Source of the DNA: Croceimicrobium sp963974215
GTDB taxonomy: Bacteria; Bacteroidota; Bacteroidia; Flavobacteriales; Schleiferiaceae
Length of the DNA stretch: 64,000 nt
Reading direction: 5' to 3'
NCBI GenBank assembly: GCA_963974215.1
Contig: CAXBBL010000014.1
Coordinates: 26,229-90,228, forward strand
The notes below the pieces were generated by a model. It was not told the origin of the DNA. It did no database searches and saw only the letters and a list, made by a program, of their open reading frames with translations. Shown here piece by piece: positions 1 through 7,997 of the stretch. A program made the translations under genes and the position numbers. How positions within the stretch are numbered: the stretch's first letter is position 1; each line of letters begins with the position of its first letter.

Positions 1-2
1 AA

Positions 3-2333
3 AGCTTTAAGATAACCAATATAGACCCCAAGGAATTAGCACTAAACAAAGCTACTGGGCTTAACGGTTTGGAACATTTACCCTCTAACTTTTCTGATGG
101 ATATAGCGCGGGCTTAAATAAAGCGGTAACAAGCTCAGACATCTACCAGTATATCACTGACACTATATTGCAGCTCATTGAGACTGAAAAAGACCTTCCT
201 TGGCGTAAACCTTGGGCCAGTAAATATCCTGGCTTTGGCGCTACCAATTTCGACAGTAAAAAAGGATATCGAGGCATAAACTCCGTAATGCTAAATGAGA
301 TATACCCTAGGATGCAAGCTTATGCCTACGAAATCCCCTATTTCTTGACTTTCAAGCAAATTGAAAAATTTGGTGGTAAGCTTCAAAAAGGGGCTAAAGG
401 GTATCGAGTTGTTTACTTCACTACTTTGTATAAATATCAAAGTGACGAAGCGGGCTTGGATTTTGGCACTTACAATCGAGATAAATTCATTCGTTGGCTA
501 CGTGCCAACGCGGCAAAAATACCAGTATTGAAAACGGTTGGTATTGGCGCGGTGGTTGCCGGTAGCACTATTCCAATTCTAAAGTATTACAACGTTTTTA
601 ATGCAGACAAAATTGACGGTATTGATTGGAATATAGAAAGCCTTAAAACGCTCAAAGACTTTGAACCCAACGAAAGAGCTGAAAGTATTGTTGCAGCATG
701 GGACAATAAGCCCGAAATTTTTCATAAAGGCGACAAAGCATTTTACAGGCCAGCCAATGATACAATAACAATGCCTGAGCCAGCCAACTTTGACCCTATC
801 GAGGCGTATTATGGAACTCTCTTCCATGAATTAATTCATTCAACCGGCCATAAATCGAGACTGGATCGAGATTTACTAAACGGCAAAGGCAGCAAAGAAT
901 ATGCTTTTGAGGAATTGATTGCAGAATTAGGGGCCAGCTTTCTAAATGGCGAAACAGGAATTCTATGGCACAGCTTAAGAAATAGTGCCGTTTATTTAAG
1001 GGGCTGGGCTAGTGTATTAACTGAAGAAATGAAGAAAGATAATCGCTTTTTCTTTCGGGCTTCTAGTGCAGCTCAGGCCGCTGCCGATTTAATTCTTGAC
1101 CGTGACGAAGAGGGTATTCCAAAATATTTGCGCGAAGATCAAAGCAAGGCCAAGGCAATTGCTGAAGCGTTGGACCGGTCTAAAACCACTAAGGCCAAAA
1201 GCAAGCCCAAAGCCCAAGCTAAAACCAAGGCTAAAAGTTCTAGCAAGCCCACTAACCTAAGCCAGCTGAAGAAATTTTTAAGCCAAACCCCAAAACAAGT
1301 GGTTTACTATTTCCATTTTGGAACTAAGAAAATGGAGAAACGAACCATTGAAAAGGTTACTTCTACCGGTTTGGAAAGTAAAAATTCAATAGGAACTGAA
1401 AGGTTTGCAAATTGGAATTCTGCAAAAGATTGGACTTTTGGTAAGGACTATGCAGCTTATCTAAGTTCTACTTTGATGGGGACTTATGCCTTCTTTTACG
1501 AAAAGCCCGATCAAAAGCAAATAGATCAAGTTTTGCAAGAAATAACCACCGGTAAAACCAAAAAGAAAGATTCTCAGCAATTGGAACTGGTTCTAAACGG
1601 TAAAAAAAAAAGCGCAAAAACGCTAAATGGGCCAGTAGATGATTTGATTAATGGCGCTGATAAGCTTTTAGATACGGCCACAAAGGGCCGTGAATTAATC
1701 GACAAAGTGAAAACAATGCCCGGCAAAGTATTAAGCATTGCTGATATGCTTTCGATGAAATTTGATAAGCTGGATTTTAAAGGCAAGTGGGCCGACTTCA
1801 TGCAAAATGTCCCGCCTAACTTAAGGCTAATGGTATATGGCCAAGGCAAGAACGGCAAAACTTCCTTCAGCTTCCAATTTGCTGAGTACTTAAGCCAGTT
1901 TGGTAAAGTGCTTTACAATTTAGCAGATCAAGGAATTAGTGGCACCACACAAGATTTGATTCGTTCAACTGGTTTGGCGCAAGCTTCTAACATTGTGTTA
2001 AGTGGTGGGCGCTCTATTGACGAACTGCGCGAAGATATTCGAGAGTCAAACCCTCAATTTATTTTCATTGATTTGATGAATAACTATGAGATTGACCCTC
2101 GAAGCTTTGAGGCATTTATGAAACAAGAATTTCCTGACAAAGGTTTTATTTTGGTAATGGAGGCCACAAAAGGCGAAGATTTTCGAGGGGAAGGAACTTG
2201 GCTCAATATTGTGGATGCTAAGATATTTTGCAAAGAATTCATTGCCTACAATAATGGCCGTTTAGGTTTTGGCGAATTCATTATTTGGCCTGAACGAGTG
2301 GCCCAGCTTAAAAAGGATCGAGGCGAAGAGTAG
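3..2333 (+). CDS. ArdC-like / zincin metallopeptidase / P-loop ATPase fusion (5' end outside window)
   Basis: This is the cargo gene of the integrated element. The reading frame has no stop back to base 3, so the start lies outside the window; the TTG at 69 is only the first start-like codon. Numbering from base 69: residues 25-110 resemble the ArdC N-terminal ssDNA-binding domain (DUF1738; motifs PWRKPW and GYRGIN). Next comes a zincin-like peptidase domain with HELIH at 253-257. A Lys/Ala/Ser-rich linker follows at about 370-395. The C-terminal part is a RecA-like P-loop domain with Walker A GQGKNGKTS at 591-599 and a Walker B-like strand ending FIFID. ArdC proteins are antirestriction or ssDNA-protecting factors of plasmids and ICEs; the ATPase extension is unusual. 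The gene ends 2 bp from the convergent integrase. Domains are fairly clear; the function of the fusion is inference. Confidence 0.8.
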   Translation, partial: SFKITNIDPKELALNKATGLNGLEHLPSNFSDGYSAGLNKAVTSSDIYQYITDTILQLIETEKDLPWRKPWASKYPGFGATNFDSKKGYRGINSVMLNEIYPRMQAYAYEIPYFLTFKQIEKFGGKLQKGAKGYRVVYFTTLYKYQSDEAGLDFGTYNRDKFIRWLRANAAKIPVLKTVGIGAVVAGSTIPILKYYNVFNADKIDGIDWNIESLKTLKDFEPNERAESIVAAWDNKPEIFHKGDKAFYRPANDTITMPEPANFDPIEAYYGTLFHELIHSTGHKSRLDRDLLNGKGSKEYAFEELIAELGASFLNGETGILWHSLRNSAVYLRGWASVLTEEMKKDNRFFFRASSAAQAAADLILDRDEEGIPKYLREDQSKAKAIAEALDRSKTTKAKSKPKAQAKTKAKSSSKPTNLSQLKKFLSQTPKQVVYYFHFGTKKMEKRTIEKVTSTGLESKNSIGTERFANWNSAKDWTFGKDYAAYLSSTLMGTYAFFYEKPDQKQIDQVLQEITTGKTKKKDSQQLELVLNGKKKSAKTLNGPVDDLINGADKLLDTATKGRELIDKVKTMPGKVLSIADMLSMKFDKLDFKGKWADFMQNVPPNLRLMVYGQGKNGKTSFSFQFAEYLSQFGKVLYNLADQGISGTTQDLIRSTGLAQASNIVLSGGRSIDELREDIRESNPQFIFIDLMNNYEIDPRSFEAFMKQEFPDKGFILVMEATKGEDFRGEGTWLNIVDAKIFCKEFIAYNNGRLGFGEFIIWPERVAQLKKDRGEE

Positions 2334-2335
2334 CG

Positions 2336-3616
2336 CTAAAAATCAAGGCTATAATTGTCGCTCCAGTCAGCGGCTAGTTCAAAGTTAAAATCTCGAATGT
2401 ATTTCCTTAATGCATCAATAGTTTTGTGCCGTGTAATAGGTTGTATTTTAAACTCAGCCTCTTGCACGGTACAAGTCTTTCTTAGGGTGCGGTAAATATC
2501 CTGAATAAAGGTGTGGCGCATGGCGTACAAGGTATGATTTGGCCCCAGTGAAAGTTTATATTGATCGTTTATGATATCTCGATACTTATTCCAGCGCCTA
2601 GAAAATAAATCTGTATGCTTCATTTCTTGAGGCCCAGGGCCATTGTTTTTACTAAATAAAAAGTCATTGGGTTGTGCTTTCTCCAATATTTCATTGAGGG
2701 CGGGCAATAACCGGTCAATCACAAAAACAATTTCTGTTTTCCCTCTTTTGGCCTTGTTGGCTTTTAAAAGAATGGTACGCTGTTTTAAATTGACTTGACG
2801 GGCCTTAATGCTTAAGATTTCCGAGGGTCGTAAAAACGTGAACCCAATAAACTGAATGTAGGTTTTTAGGGTCGGATCATGTTTAGCTAGGAATTCACTG
2901 ATAATTTTCAACTCTTCCATAGTATAAGCTTGGTGCTTCTCTACTGTTGTTTTAAGTTGTTTGATACCGTGGCAAGGATTAACATTGGTTATTTCCTCTT
3001 CTATCAACTTTTCAAAAAGCCCCGAAAGATAACTATGGTAATTATTACGAGTCTTAGGCTTCGCGCCATCACTAATAACAGACCTGAGCCAATCTAAAAC
3101 GTGCGCTCTCTTGACTTTATCAATAGGCTTTTCATGCAATCCCTTCAGGTGCAAAAATTCGATAAATTTTGAGGCGGTGCGCTGGTAGTCTTTTTCGGTT
3201 TTGGCCTTTACTTCGTTTTTCTTTAAGTCAGCAGCCCGCTTAATAGCTTCAGCGGCTAAATAATATTCAGGATCAGCAACCTTAGTAATATTGTTTTCAG
3301 GAATTCTGTTTTCCGGTGTCCAGCCATGACGAAGCAAATAATCAATGGCATCAATTATCACTTTGAATTCAGAATATCGCTCTTTTTTGGATTTGGCGTA
3401 ATTGGGCGACTGAATGCCAGGCACGGTTGTTAATCTCTTGCGCTTGAGTTTTTGATCTGAATCAGACCAATAATAGAACTCGACAAACCAAGATTTTTCA
3501 AGGTTGCCGTTGTGGTCTTTTAGTATGGGTTTTCTGTAAGGCTTTATGTTGGCAGACTTTTGGCAGACTTTTAAAAAATCAACGGCCTCGATAAGGTCTA
3601 AGCCGTTGATTTCCAT
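2336..3616 (-). CDS. Tyrosine-type site-specific integrase of an ssrA-integrated element
   Basis: This 426-residue recombinase should catalyse integration and excision of the element at the 3' end of ssrA. The N-terminal 110 residues are an arm-binding-like region, about 115-225 is a SAM-like core-binding domain, and the rest is catalytic. Visible catalytic residues are R263 (FLRPSEIL), R367-H368 (AMRHTF), the His in ITRHKT and nucleophile Y406 (RKYIRD). The His of the usual HxxR box is Tyr (YAMR), as in some phage-type integrases. The ATG lies only 15 bp beyond the mature ssrA 3' end on the same strand, with no visible room for a separate promoter, so transcription probably comes from ssrA read-through. 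It is not XerC/XerD, which is encoded at 62520. Confidence 0.93.
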   Translation of the reverse strand: MEINGLDLIEAVDFLKVCQKSANIKPYRKPILKDHNGNLEKSWFVEFYYWSDSDQKLKRKRLTTVPGIQSPNYAKSKKERYSEFKVIIDAIDYLLRHGWTPENRIPENNITKVADPEYYLAAEAIKRAADLKKNEVKAKTEKDYQRTASKFIEFLHLKGLHEKPIDKVKRAHVLDWLRSVISDGAKPKTRNNYHSYLSGLFEKLIEEEITNVNPCHGIKQLKTTVEKHQAYTMEELKIISEFLAKHDPTLKTYIQFIGFTFLRPSEILSIKARQVNLKQRTILLKANKAKRGKTEIVFVIDRLLPALNEILEKAQPNDFLFSKNNGPGPQEMKHTDLFSRRWNKYRDIINDQYKLSLGPNHTLYAMRHTFIQDIYRTLRKTCTVQEAEFKIQPITRHKTIDALRKYIRDFNFELAADWSDNYSLDF

Positions 3617-3619
3617 AAG

Positions 3620-3660
3620 GTTAAATTGTTGTGGAGCTGGCGGGGTTCGAACCCGCGTGC
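3620..3660 (-). other. Probable attachment site (att) at the ssrA 3' end
   Basis: The T-arm and acceptor-stem 3' strand of ssrA abut the integrase gene, which is the standard arrangement when an element integrates into the 3' end of a tmRNA gene and rebuilds it. The matching direct repeat at the other end of the element lies outside the window, so the crossover core cannot be defined here. Confidence 0.6.
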
Positions 3661-4030
3661 AAACAAGGGAACCAAGAGCTTTCTACATGCTTATTTTGTT
3701 CTTGAGGTTTTCGTCCATTGGCTGGGAACAAACACCCCACCGCAGGCTTATTTGTGAATTACAGTGTCACGAGTACAACACAACACTTTACTCGCTAGTT
3801 CGGATTTGATGACACCTCTAATTCCTACCCAACCAAACATAGGGTACGAGAGATGACTTGCTCCCGCGTCTAACGCGTGGATTAGCAGAAATCACATACT
3901 GTGACTTAAGCGGCAAGCGCGAAGTTATTTTCGCCTCTTGTTGTTTTGAAGTATCTGTTTTACGGGCGACACCCTCATAGCCCGGCATGCTTACAATCGA
4001 ATCAACTTGCTGTCGATACCATTCAGCCCC
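3632..4030 (-). ncRNA. ssrA: Transfer-messenger RNA (tmRNA)
   Basis: The RNA rescues stalled ribosomes by trans-translation. The 5' end GGGGCUG (4030-4024) pairs over 7 bp with CAGCUCC at the 3' end, including the G-U wobble typical of the tmRNA acceptor stem. A TTCGAA T-loop lies at the 3' end. The tag reading frame is at 3935-3906 and encodes GENNFALAA followed by TAA, a Bacteroidota-type degradation tag. The discriminator A (3632) is followed by CAA, so CCA is not encoded and must be added. The mature length is about 399 nt. The 3' end serves as the integration site of the element to its left. Confidence 0.97.
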
Positions 4031-4060
4031 AAATTTGTGAAAGAACTTTTTTCTAGACTG

Positions 4061-4084
4061 CAAAGCTAATACCTTTACAGCAAA
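4061..4084 (-). promoter_or_regulatory. ssrA promoter (-7 TAGCTTTG)
   Basis: TAGCTTTG at 4068-4061 on the minus strand matches the Bacteroidota -7 consensus TAnnTTTG exactly. It predicts a short precursor leader of about 25 nt before the mature 5' end at 4030. A TTTG lies only 12 bp upstream (4084-4081), which is short for a -33 element, so the -33 assignment is uncertain. Confidence 0.5.
4070..4077 (+). promoter_or_regulatory. -7 element of the divergent dehydrogenase gene
   Basis: TACCTTTA matches 7 of 8 positions of TAnnTTTG and lies 17 bp before the ATG at 4095. It is one base from the opposite-strand ssrA -7 box. Confidence 0.4.
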
Positions 4085-4094
4085 TATTAGCGAA

Positions 4095-5300
4095 ATGAAG
4101 ATAGGCATTATTAAAGAGGGCAAAACACCACCTGACCGAAGGGTTCCACTGAGTCCTAAGCATTGTGAAATTCTGTTACAGCGTTACCCTAACTTAGAAA
4201 TTGCTGTTCAACCGAGTGACATAAGAGCTTTTAAAGACTCAGAATACCAAGCTTTAAACATTCCTCTGCAAGAAGATTTGTCAGATTGTGACCTGCTTCT
4301 AGGCGTTAAAGAAGTACCCATTACCATGCTTCTCCCCCATAAACGCTATATGTTTTTCTCACACACCTACAAGAAACAAGAATACAACCGCGATCTGCTT
4401 AAAGCTATTCTCGCTAAAAAAGTAAGCCTTATCGATTATGAAATGCTGAAAGATCCGGGCGGAAAACGCCTACTTGGTTTTGGTAGATATGCGGGTATAG
4501 TAGGCTGCTACAACGGTTTTCGGGCTTATGGGAAACTAAGTGGACAATACGATTTGAAACCAGCGCATCTTTGTCACGATAGATTGGAATTAGAATCGGA
4601 GCTGGTAAAAGTAGTCCTGCCTAAAAACTTTAGAATTGCCATTTCTGGCGCAGGCAGAGTAGCAGGAGGAGCCATGGAAATTCTTTCGGCGCTTAAAATT
4701 ACGCAGGTTTACCCAGATGAGTTTATCCGCGAAGATTTCAACCAAGAAGCAGTTTATACCCAACTGAACGTACAAGATTACTTTCGTAGATGCGATGGTA
4801 GGGACTTCAAGCGTAAAGACTTTTACCAAGACAGTGAAGGTTATGAGTCGAATTTTTTAACCTATGCGGCGCATGCCGATATGTATGTCGCTTGTCATTA
4901 CTGGAGTGAGGAATCCCCTTTCATTTTTGATCGGGAAATGGCCCGCGATCCGAACTTCAATATCAAATTAGTAGCCGACATTAGTTGCGATATTGATGGC
5001 CCAGTGGCTAGTACTATTCGTCCTTCTACCATTGCAGATCCCTTTTATGCCTACGACCCCATCTCTGAAAAGGAAGTGGACTTTGGTAAGGAGGGAAGTA
5101 TTGCTGTTTCAGCGGTAGATAATTTACCGGGTGAATTACCACGTGATGCCTCCGAAGACTTTGGTAATGAGCTGCTTAAGAATGTTATTCCTCATTTCTT
5201 TAATGAAGATGAATTAGAGATTTTAGATAAAGCCACCGAAACCACTTTGGAGGGAAATTTAAATTCGCATTATTCCTATTTAGAGGATTATATTGCTTAA
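4095..5300 (+). CDS. Alanine dehydrogenase/transhydrogenase-family protein, saccharopine dehydrogenase-like
   Basis: A predicted cytoplasmic NAD(P)-dependent amino-acid dehydrogenase of 401 residues. The N-terminal half begins with the AlaDH/PNT signature (IGIIKEGKTPPDRRVPLSP) and the central part has a Rossmann nucleotide-binding motif (ISGAGRVAGGAMEIL, about residue 180). The wording around the C-terminal half (ADISCDIDGPVASTIRPSTI, DPFYAYDP) is typical of the lysine-forming saccharopine dehydrogenase branch rather than of true alanine dehydrogenase. Exact substrate is not decidable from sequence alone. It is divergent from ssrA with adjacent promoters, and 60 bp upstream of a lipid acyltransferase that has its own -7 box. 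No missing segments are seen. Confidence 0.75.
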   Translation: MKIGIIKEGKTPPDRRVPLSPKHCEILLQRYPNLEIAVQPSDIRAFKDSEYQALNIPLQEDLSDCDLLLGVKEVPITMLLPHKRYMFFSHTYKKQEYNRDLLKAILAKKVSLIDYEMLKDPGGKRLLGFGRYAGIVGCYNGFRAYGKLSGQYDLKPAHLCHDRLELESELVKVVLPKNFRIAISGAGRVAGGAMEILSALKITQVYPDEFIREDFNQEAVYTQLNVQDYFRRCDGRDFKRKDFYQDSEGYESNFLTYAAHADMYVACHYWSEESPFIFDREMARDPNFNIKLVADISCDIDGPVASTIRPSTIADPFYAYDPISEKEVDFGKEGSIAVSAVDNLPGELPRDASEDFGNELLKNVIPHFFNEDELEILDKATETTLEGNLNSHYSYLEDYIA

Positions 5301-5319
5301 TCCTTTTCTGGCAATCAAT

Positions 5320-5327
5320 TATCTTCG
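5320..5327 (+). promoter_or_regulatory. -7 element upstream of the GlsA-like gene
   Basis: TATCTTCG (7 of 8 to TAnnTTTG) lies between the dehydrogenase stop and the TTG start at 5361, predicting a leader of about 27 nt. Confidence 0.35.
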
Positions 5328-5360
5328 CGCAGCTTTAATAACAGCGAAAAACAGAGGGAT

Positions 5361-6182
5361 TTGGTAAATACACCCACTAAATATATAGATATCAAAGCAA
5401 TTTTGCGCGATAAGAACCCCGCTTTAGCAAAATGGCTACCCGCTTTTGTAGTGAACTATATCAAACGTATCGTTCATCAAGAAGAGATAAATGAAATTAT
5501 GGGGCTGCACGGCGAGAAACAAGGTTTAGATTTTGTTCGGTCGGGCCTAGATGCGCTAAATACACGGGTTGAGGTTTATGGAATAGAGAATATTCCTAAA
5601 ACGGGTGGCTGTATCTTAGCGGCTAATCACCCACTGGGAGGCTTAGATGGTATTGCTTTTATGAAGGCGGTGGGCGAAGTGAGAGGCGATTTTAAATTCT
5701 TAGTAAATGATATTCTGCTGAATATTAAAAATTTAGAGTCGTTATTTGTGCCTGTCAACAAAGTAGGCGTAAACCCTCGCCATGCTTTGCAGTTAATTGA
5801 AGAAACCTATGCACAGGAAATTCCGATTTTAGTTTTCCCGGCGGGTATGGTCTCTCGGAAATTGGATAATGGTATTGGTGATTTGGTTTGGCAGAAGAGT
5901 TTTATCGCCAAAGCGAAGAAGTATAAAAAAGATGTTATTCCCGTGCATATTGGTGGTAATAATTCAGCTTGGTTTTATAACTTATCACGCTGGAGAACTA
6001 AACTGGGCATTAAAGCTAATTTAGAAATGTTTTACCTTGCTGACGAGATGTTTAGGCAGCGTAACAAGACGATTAAAATTACTTTTGGAAAAAAGGTTGA
6101 GCATGAAAGCTTCGATAAAAGTAGAAGCTTAGTAGAGTGGGCAGCAGAAATGCGCAGAAGAGTATATGCTTTAGCCAAATAA
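5361..6182 (+). CDS. PlsC-like lipid O-acyltransferase, GlsA/OlsA-type
   Basis: A 273-residue 1-acylglycerophosphate-type acyltransferase. The catalytic block is AANHPLGGLDG at about residues 88-98 and the acceptor block is FPAGMVSRK at about 159. The start is TTG, preceded by AGAGGGA; no in-frame ATG occurs until well into the protein. In Bacteroidota such a PlsC-like gene next to a GNAT-type N-acyltransferase makes glycine or ornithine lipids in two steps (GlsB N-acylates, GlsA O-acylates). The next gene, 10 bp downstream, is the GNAT partner, so this assignment is favoured over a general phosphatidic-acid role. The amino acid headgroup is not determined. Confidence 0.78.
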   Translation: MVNTPTKYIDIKAILRDKNPALAKWLPAFVVNYIKRIVHQEEINEIMGLHGEKQGLDFVRSGLDALNTRVEVYGIENIPKTGGCILAANHPLGGLDGIAFMKAVGEVRGDFKFLVNDILLNIKNLESLFVPVNKVGVNPRHALQLIEETYAQEIPILVFPAGMVSRKLDNGIGDLVWQKSFIAKAKKYKKDVIPVHIGGNNSAWFYNLSRWRTKLGIKANLEMFYLADEMFRQRNKTIKITFGKKVEHESFDKSRSLVEWAAEMRRRVYALAK

Positions 6183-6192
6183 TAGATTTTAA

Positions 6193-7167
6193 ATGGAAGA
6201 GATTATAGGAGAGGTAGAGCGTAAAGCAATTATCTCAGAGCTAAAGGAAGAGCACTTTTTAAGAAACACGACCAAAGGTGGTAATCAACTCTATTTGGTG
6301 AACTACCATAATGCTCCTAATATTACTCGCGAAGTTGGTCGCCTGCGCGAAGTGGCTTTTAGAACGGCCGGTGGCGGTACCGGAAAAAAAATTGATTTAG
6401 ATGATTATGATCTTTCGGAACACGCTTACGATCAATTGATTGTTTGGGATCCAGAAGACCAAGAGATAATGGCAGGCTATCGTTTGCTCAAATGCAGACT
6501 GGGTGAGCGCGATGAGGAGGGTAATTTGAAATCGGCCACTTCAAAATTATTCAACTTGTCGCCGCGCATGATCGATGAGTTTTTACCTTTAACTTTAGAG
6601 TTGGGTAGATCTTTTGTTCAACCGAAATACCAACGAACTGCACCCCGTAAAGGAATTTTTGCCTTAGACAATCTTTGGGATGGTTTAGCCACAGTTATGT
6701 TGATGGATCCCCAGTTGAAATACCTTTTTGGTAAGGTTACCATGTATCCCAAATACCATAGAGAAGCCCGCAATATTATTCTCGCTTTTATGCGTTTCTT
6801 CTTTCCCGATCCCGACGAATTGGTTCGTCCCCGTGTGCCTCTGGTACAGGAAGAAGAATTAAGTCCCTACTATTCCCTTTTTAAAGGTTTAGGCTACAAG
6901 GAAGCGCATAAAATTCTCAATGCAGAAGTAAAGAAAAGAGGCGAGAATATTCCGCCCCTTATCAATAGTTATATGTCCCTTTCTTCTACCATGCGTTCTT
7001 TTGGTACGGCCGAGAACGGGAATTTTGGTACGGTTGAAGAAACTGGTATCCTAATTACTTTCGACGATATAGAGCCAGCCCGTAAAGAGCGTTATATTAA
7101 GTCTTTCGAGGAGAATAAACAGTTTAAAGGTCCCTTGCACGTTCCCACTACCGAACAACCATCTTAA
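6193..7167 (+). CDS. GNAT-type N-acyltransferase, GlsB/OlsB-like (hemolysin family)
   Basis: A 324-residue protein of the acyl-ACP-dependent amino-acid N-acyltransferase group, often labelled hemolysin. It should form the monoacylated amino lipid that the upstream PlsC-like enzyme esterifies. Visible features are the LREVAFR motif near residue 50, a GNAT core (DQLIVWDPEDQEIMAGYRLL) near 85-105, and the ELGRSFVQPKYQR block near 135, characteristic of OlsB-like proteins. It forms a two-gene operon with the PlsC-like gene and ends at a strong bidirectional terminator. Confidence 0.8.
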   Translation: MEEIIGEVERKAIISELKEEHFLRNTTKGGNQLYLVNYHNAPNITREVGRLREVAFRTAGGGTGKKIDLDDYDLSEHAYDQLIVWDPEDQEIMAGYRLLKCRLGERDEEGNLKSATSKLFNLSPRMIDEFLPLTLELGRSFVQPKYQRTAPRKGIFALDNLWDGLATVMLMDPQLKYLFGKVTMYPKYHREARNIILAFMRFFFPDPDELVRPRVPLVQEEELSPYYSLFKGLGYKEAHKILNAEVKKRGENIPPLINSYMSLSSTMRSFGTAENGNFGTVEETGILITFDDIEPARKERYIKSFEENKQFKGPLHVPTTEQPS

Positions 7168-7170
7168 TAA

Positions 7171-7198
7171 CCTGAGGCTCAATTTCACAGCGAATTTA
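7171..7198. repeat. Possible solo end of the dispersed intergenic repeat
   Basis: The sequence starts CTGAGGCTCAATTT and contains GAATTTA. It resembles the right inverted repeat of the element at 22631-22893, with blocks GCCTCAG, AAATT and ATTCG in the same order on the reverse strand. It lies 3 bp after the upstream stop codon. The match is short and imperfect. Confidence 0.3.
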
Positions 7199-7211
7199 TA
7201 ATAGCATAAAC

Positions 7212-7247
7212 AAAAAGGCCTTGTTTCATTCGAAACAAGGCCTTTTT
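7212..7247. terminator. Bidirectional intrinsic terminator
   Basis: A 15-bp-class stem (AAAAAGGCCTTGTTT / AAACAAGGCCTTTTTT) around a CATTCG loop has A/T tracts on both sides. It lies between the convergent GNAT gene and rpe and can serve both. Confidence 0.9.
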
Positions 7248-7289
7248 TATTTGTATTCACTAAATCTCAAATCTGAGATCTCACATCTT

Positions 7290-7943
7290 CTAAGAGGTAA
7301 TCATCTTTAAATCGGTAATGGTAGCTAGGGGGTCTTCTGAGTTAAAAACGAAGCTACCCGCAACAAGCACATCTGCGCCAGCGGAAACAAGGGCTTTAGC
7401 ATTAGCATTGGTAACACCACCGTCGATTTCAATCTGGGTCGCACTGCCTGCTTCTTGAATCATCTGCTTTAATTCGCGCACCTTTGCAAAGGTGTTCTCA
7501 ATAAATTTTTGTCCGCCAAAACCAGGATTTACGCTCATAAGGCAAACCAGGTCAATATCGGCTAGGGTGTCTTTTAATAGACTCACTGGGGTATGTGGGT
7601 TCAAGGCTACACCTGCTTTCATTCCAGCTGCCTTAATAGCTTGTAGGCTGCGGTGAAGGTGAGTAGAAGCTTCGTAATGCACGGTTAAGATATCGGCGCC
7701 TACCGCTCTAAAGTCTTTGATATAACGCTCGGGTTTTTCAACCATCAGGTGAACGTCTAAAGTTTTGGTAGCAATACGGCTGATCGCTTGAATTACAGGC
7801 ATGCCGAAAGAGATATTAGGGACGAACATCCCGTCCATCACATCGAGGTGAAACCAGTCGGCTTCACTGGTGTTAATCATTTCACAATCGCGACCGAGGT
7901 TTAAAAAGTCGGAGGCCAAAAGACTGGGTGCAATAAGAGCCAT
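7290..7943 (-). CDS. rpe: Ribulose-phosphate 3-epimerase
   Basis: Interconverts ribulose 5-phosphate and xylulose 5-phosphate in the pentose phosphate pathway. The 217-residue TIM barrel has the family signatures APSLLASDF at the N-terminus, HLDVMDGMFVPN (metal-binding His and Asp, about 32-43), MSVNPGFGGQKF (about 135-147) and IDGGV (about 172). Length and motifs are normal. It is downstream of rpoD but separated from it by a terminator hairpin. Confidence 0.97.
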   Translation of the reverse strand: MALIAPSLLASDFLNLGRDCEMINTSEADWFHLDVMDGMFVPNISFGMPVIQAISRIATKTLDVHLMVEKPERYIKDFRAVGADILTVHYEASTHLHRSLQAIKAAGMKAGVALNPHTPVSLLKDTLADIDLVCLMSVNPGFGGQKFIENTFAKVRELKQMIQEAGSATQIEIDGGVTNANAKALVSAGADVLVAGSFVFNSEDPLATITDLKMITS

Positions 7944-7964
7944 ATTCGAAATTTTTGTAAAAAT

Positions 7965-7989
7965 AAAGCCTCCCTTTTTGGGAGGCTTT
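7965..7989 (-). terminator. Intrinsic terminator after rpoD
   Basis: A perfect 10-bp stem (AAAGCCTCCC / GGGAGGCTTT) with a 5-base loop, followed on the minus strand by ATTTTTAC. It separates rpoD from rpe. Confidence 0.85.
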
Positions 7990-7997
7990 AAAAAGGT

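Noticed and set aside
1..3616. Complete integrative element
   Set aside because: Only one end is in view; the second attachment site and most cargo lie outside the window.
3546..3809. Plus-strand ORF across the integrase start and ssrA
   Set aside because: It overlaps the structured tmRNA gene and the integrase on the other strand and has no recognisable domain.
3818..4123. Minus-strand 101-codon ORF in ssrA
   Set aside because: It is the read-through of the tmRNA gene; only the short tag frame within is translated.
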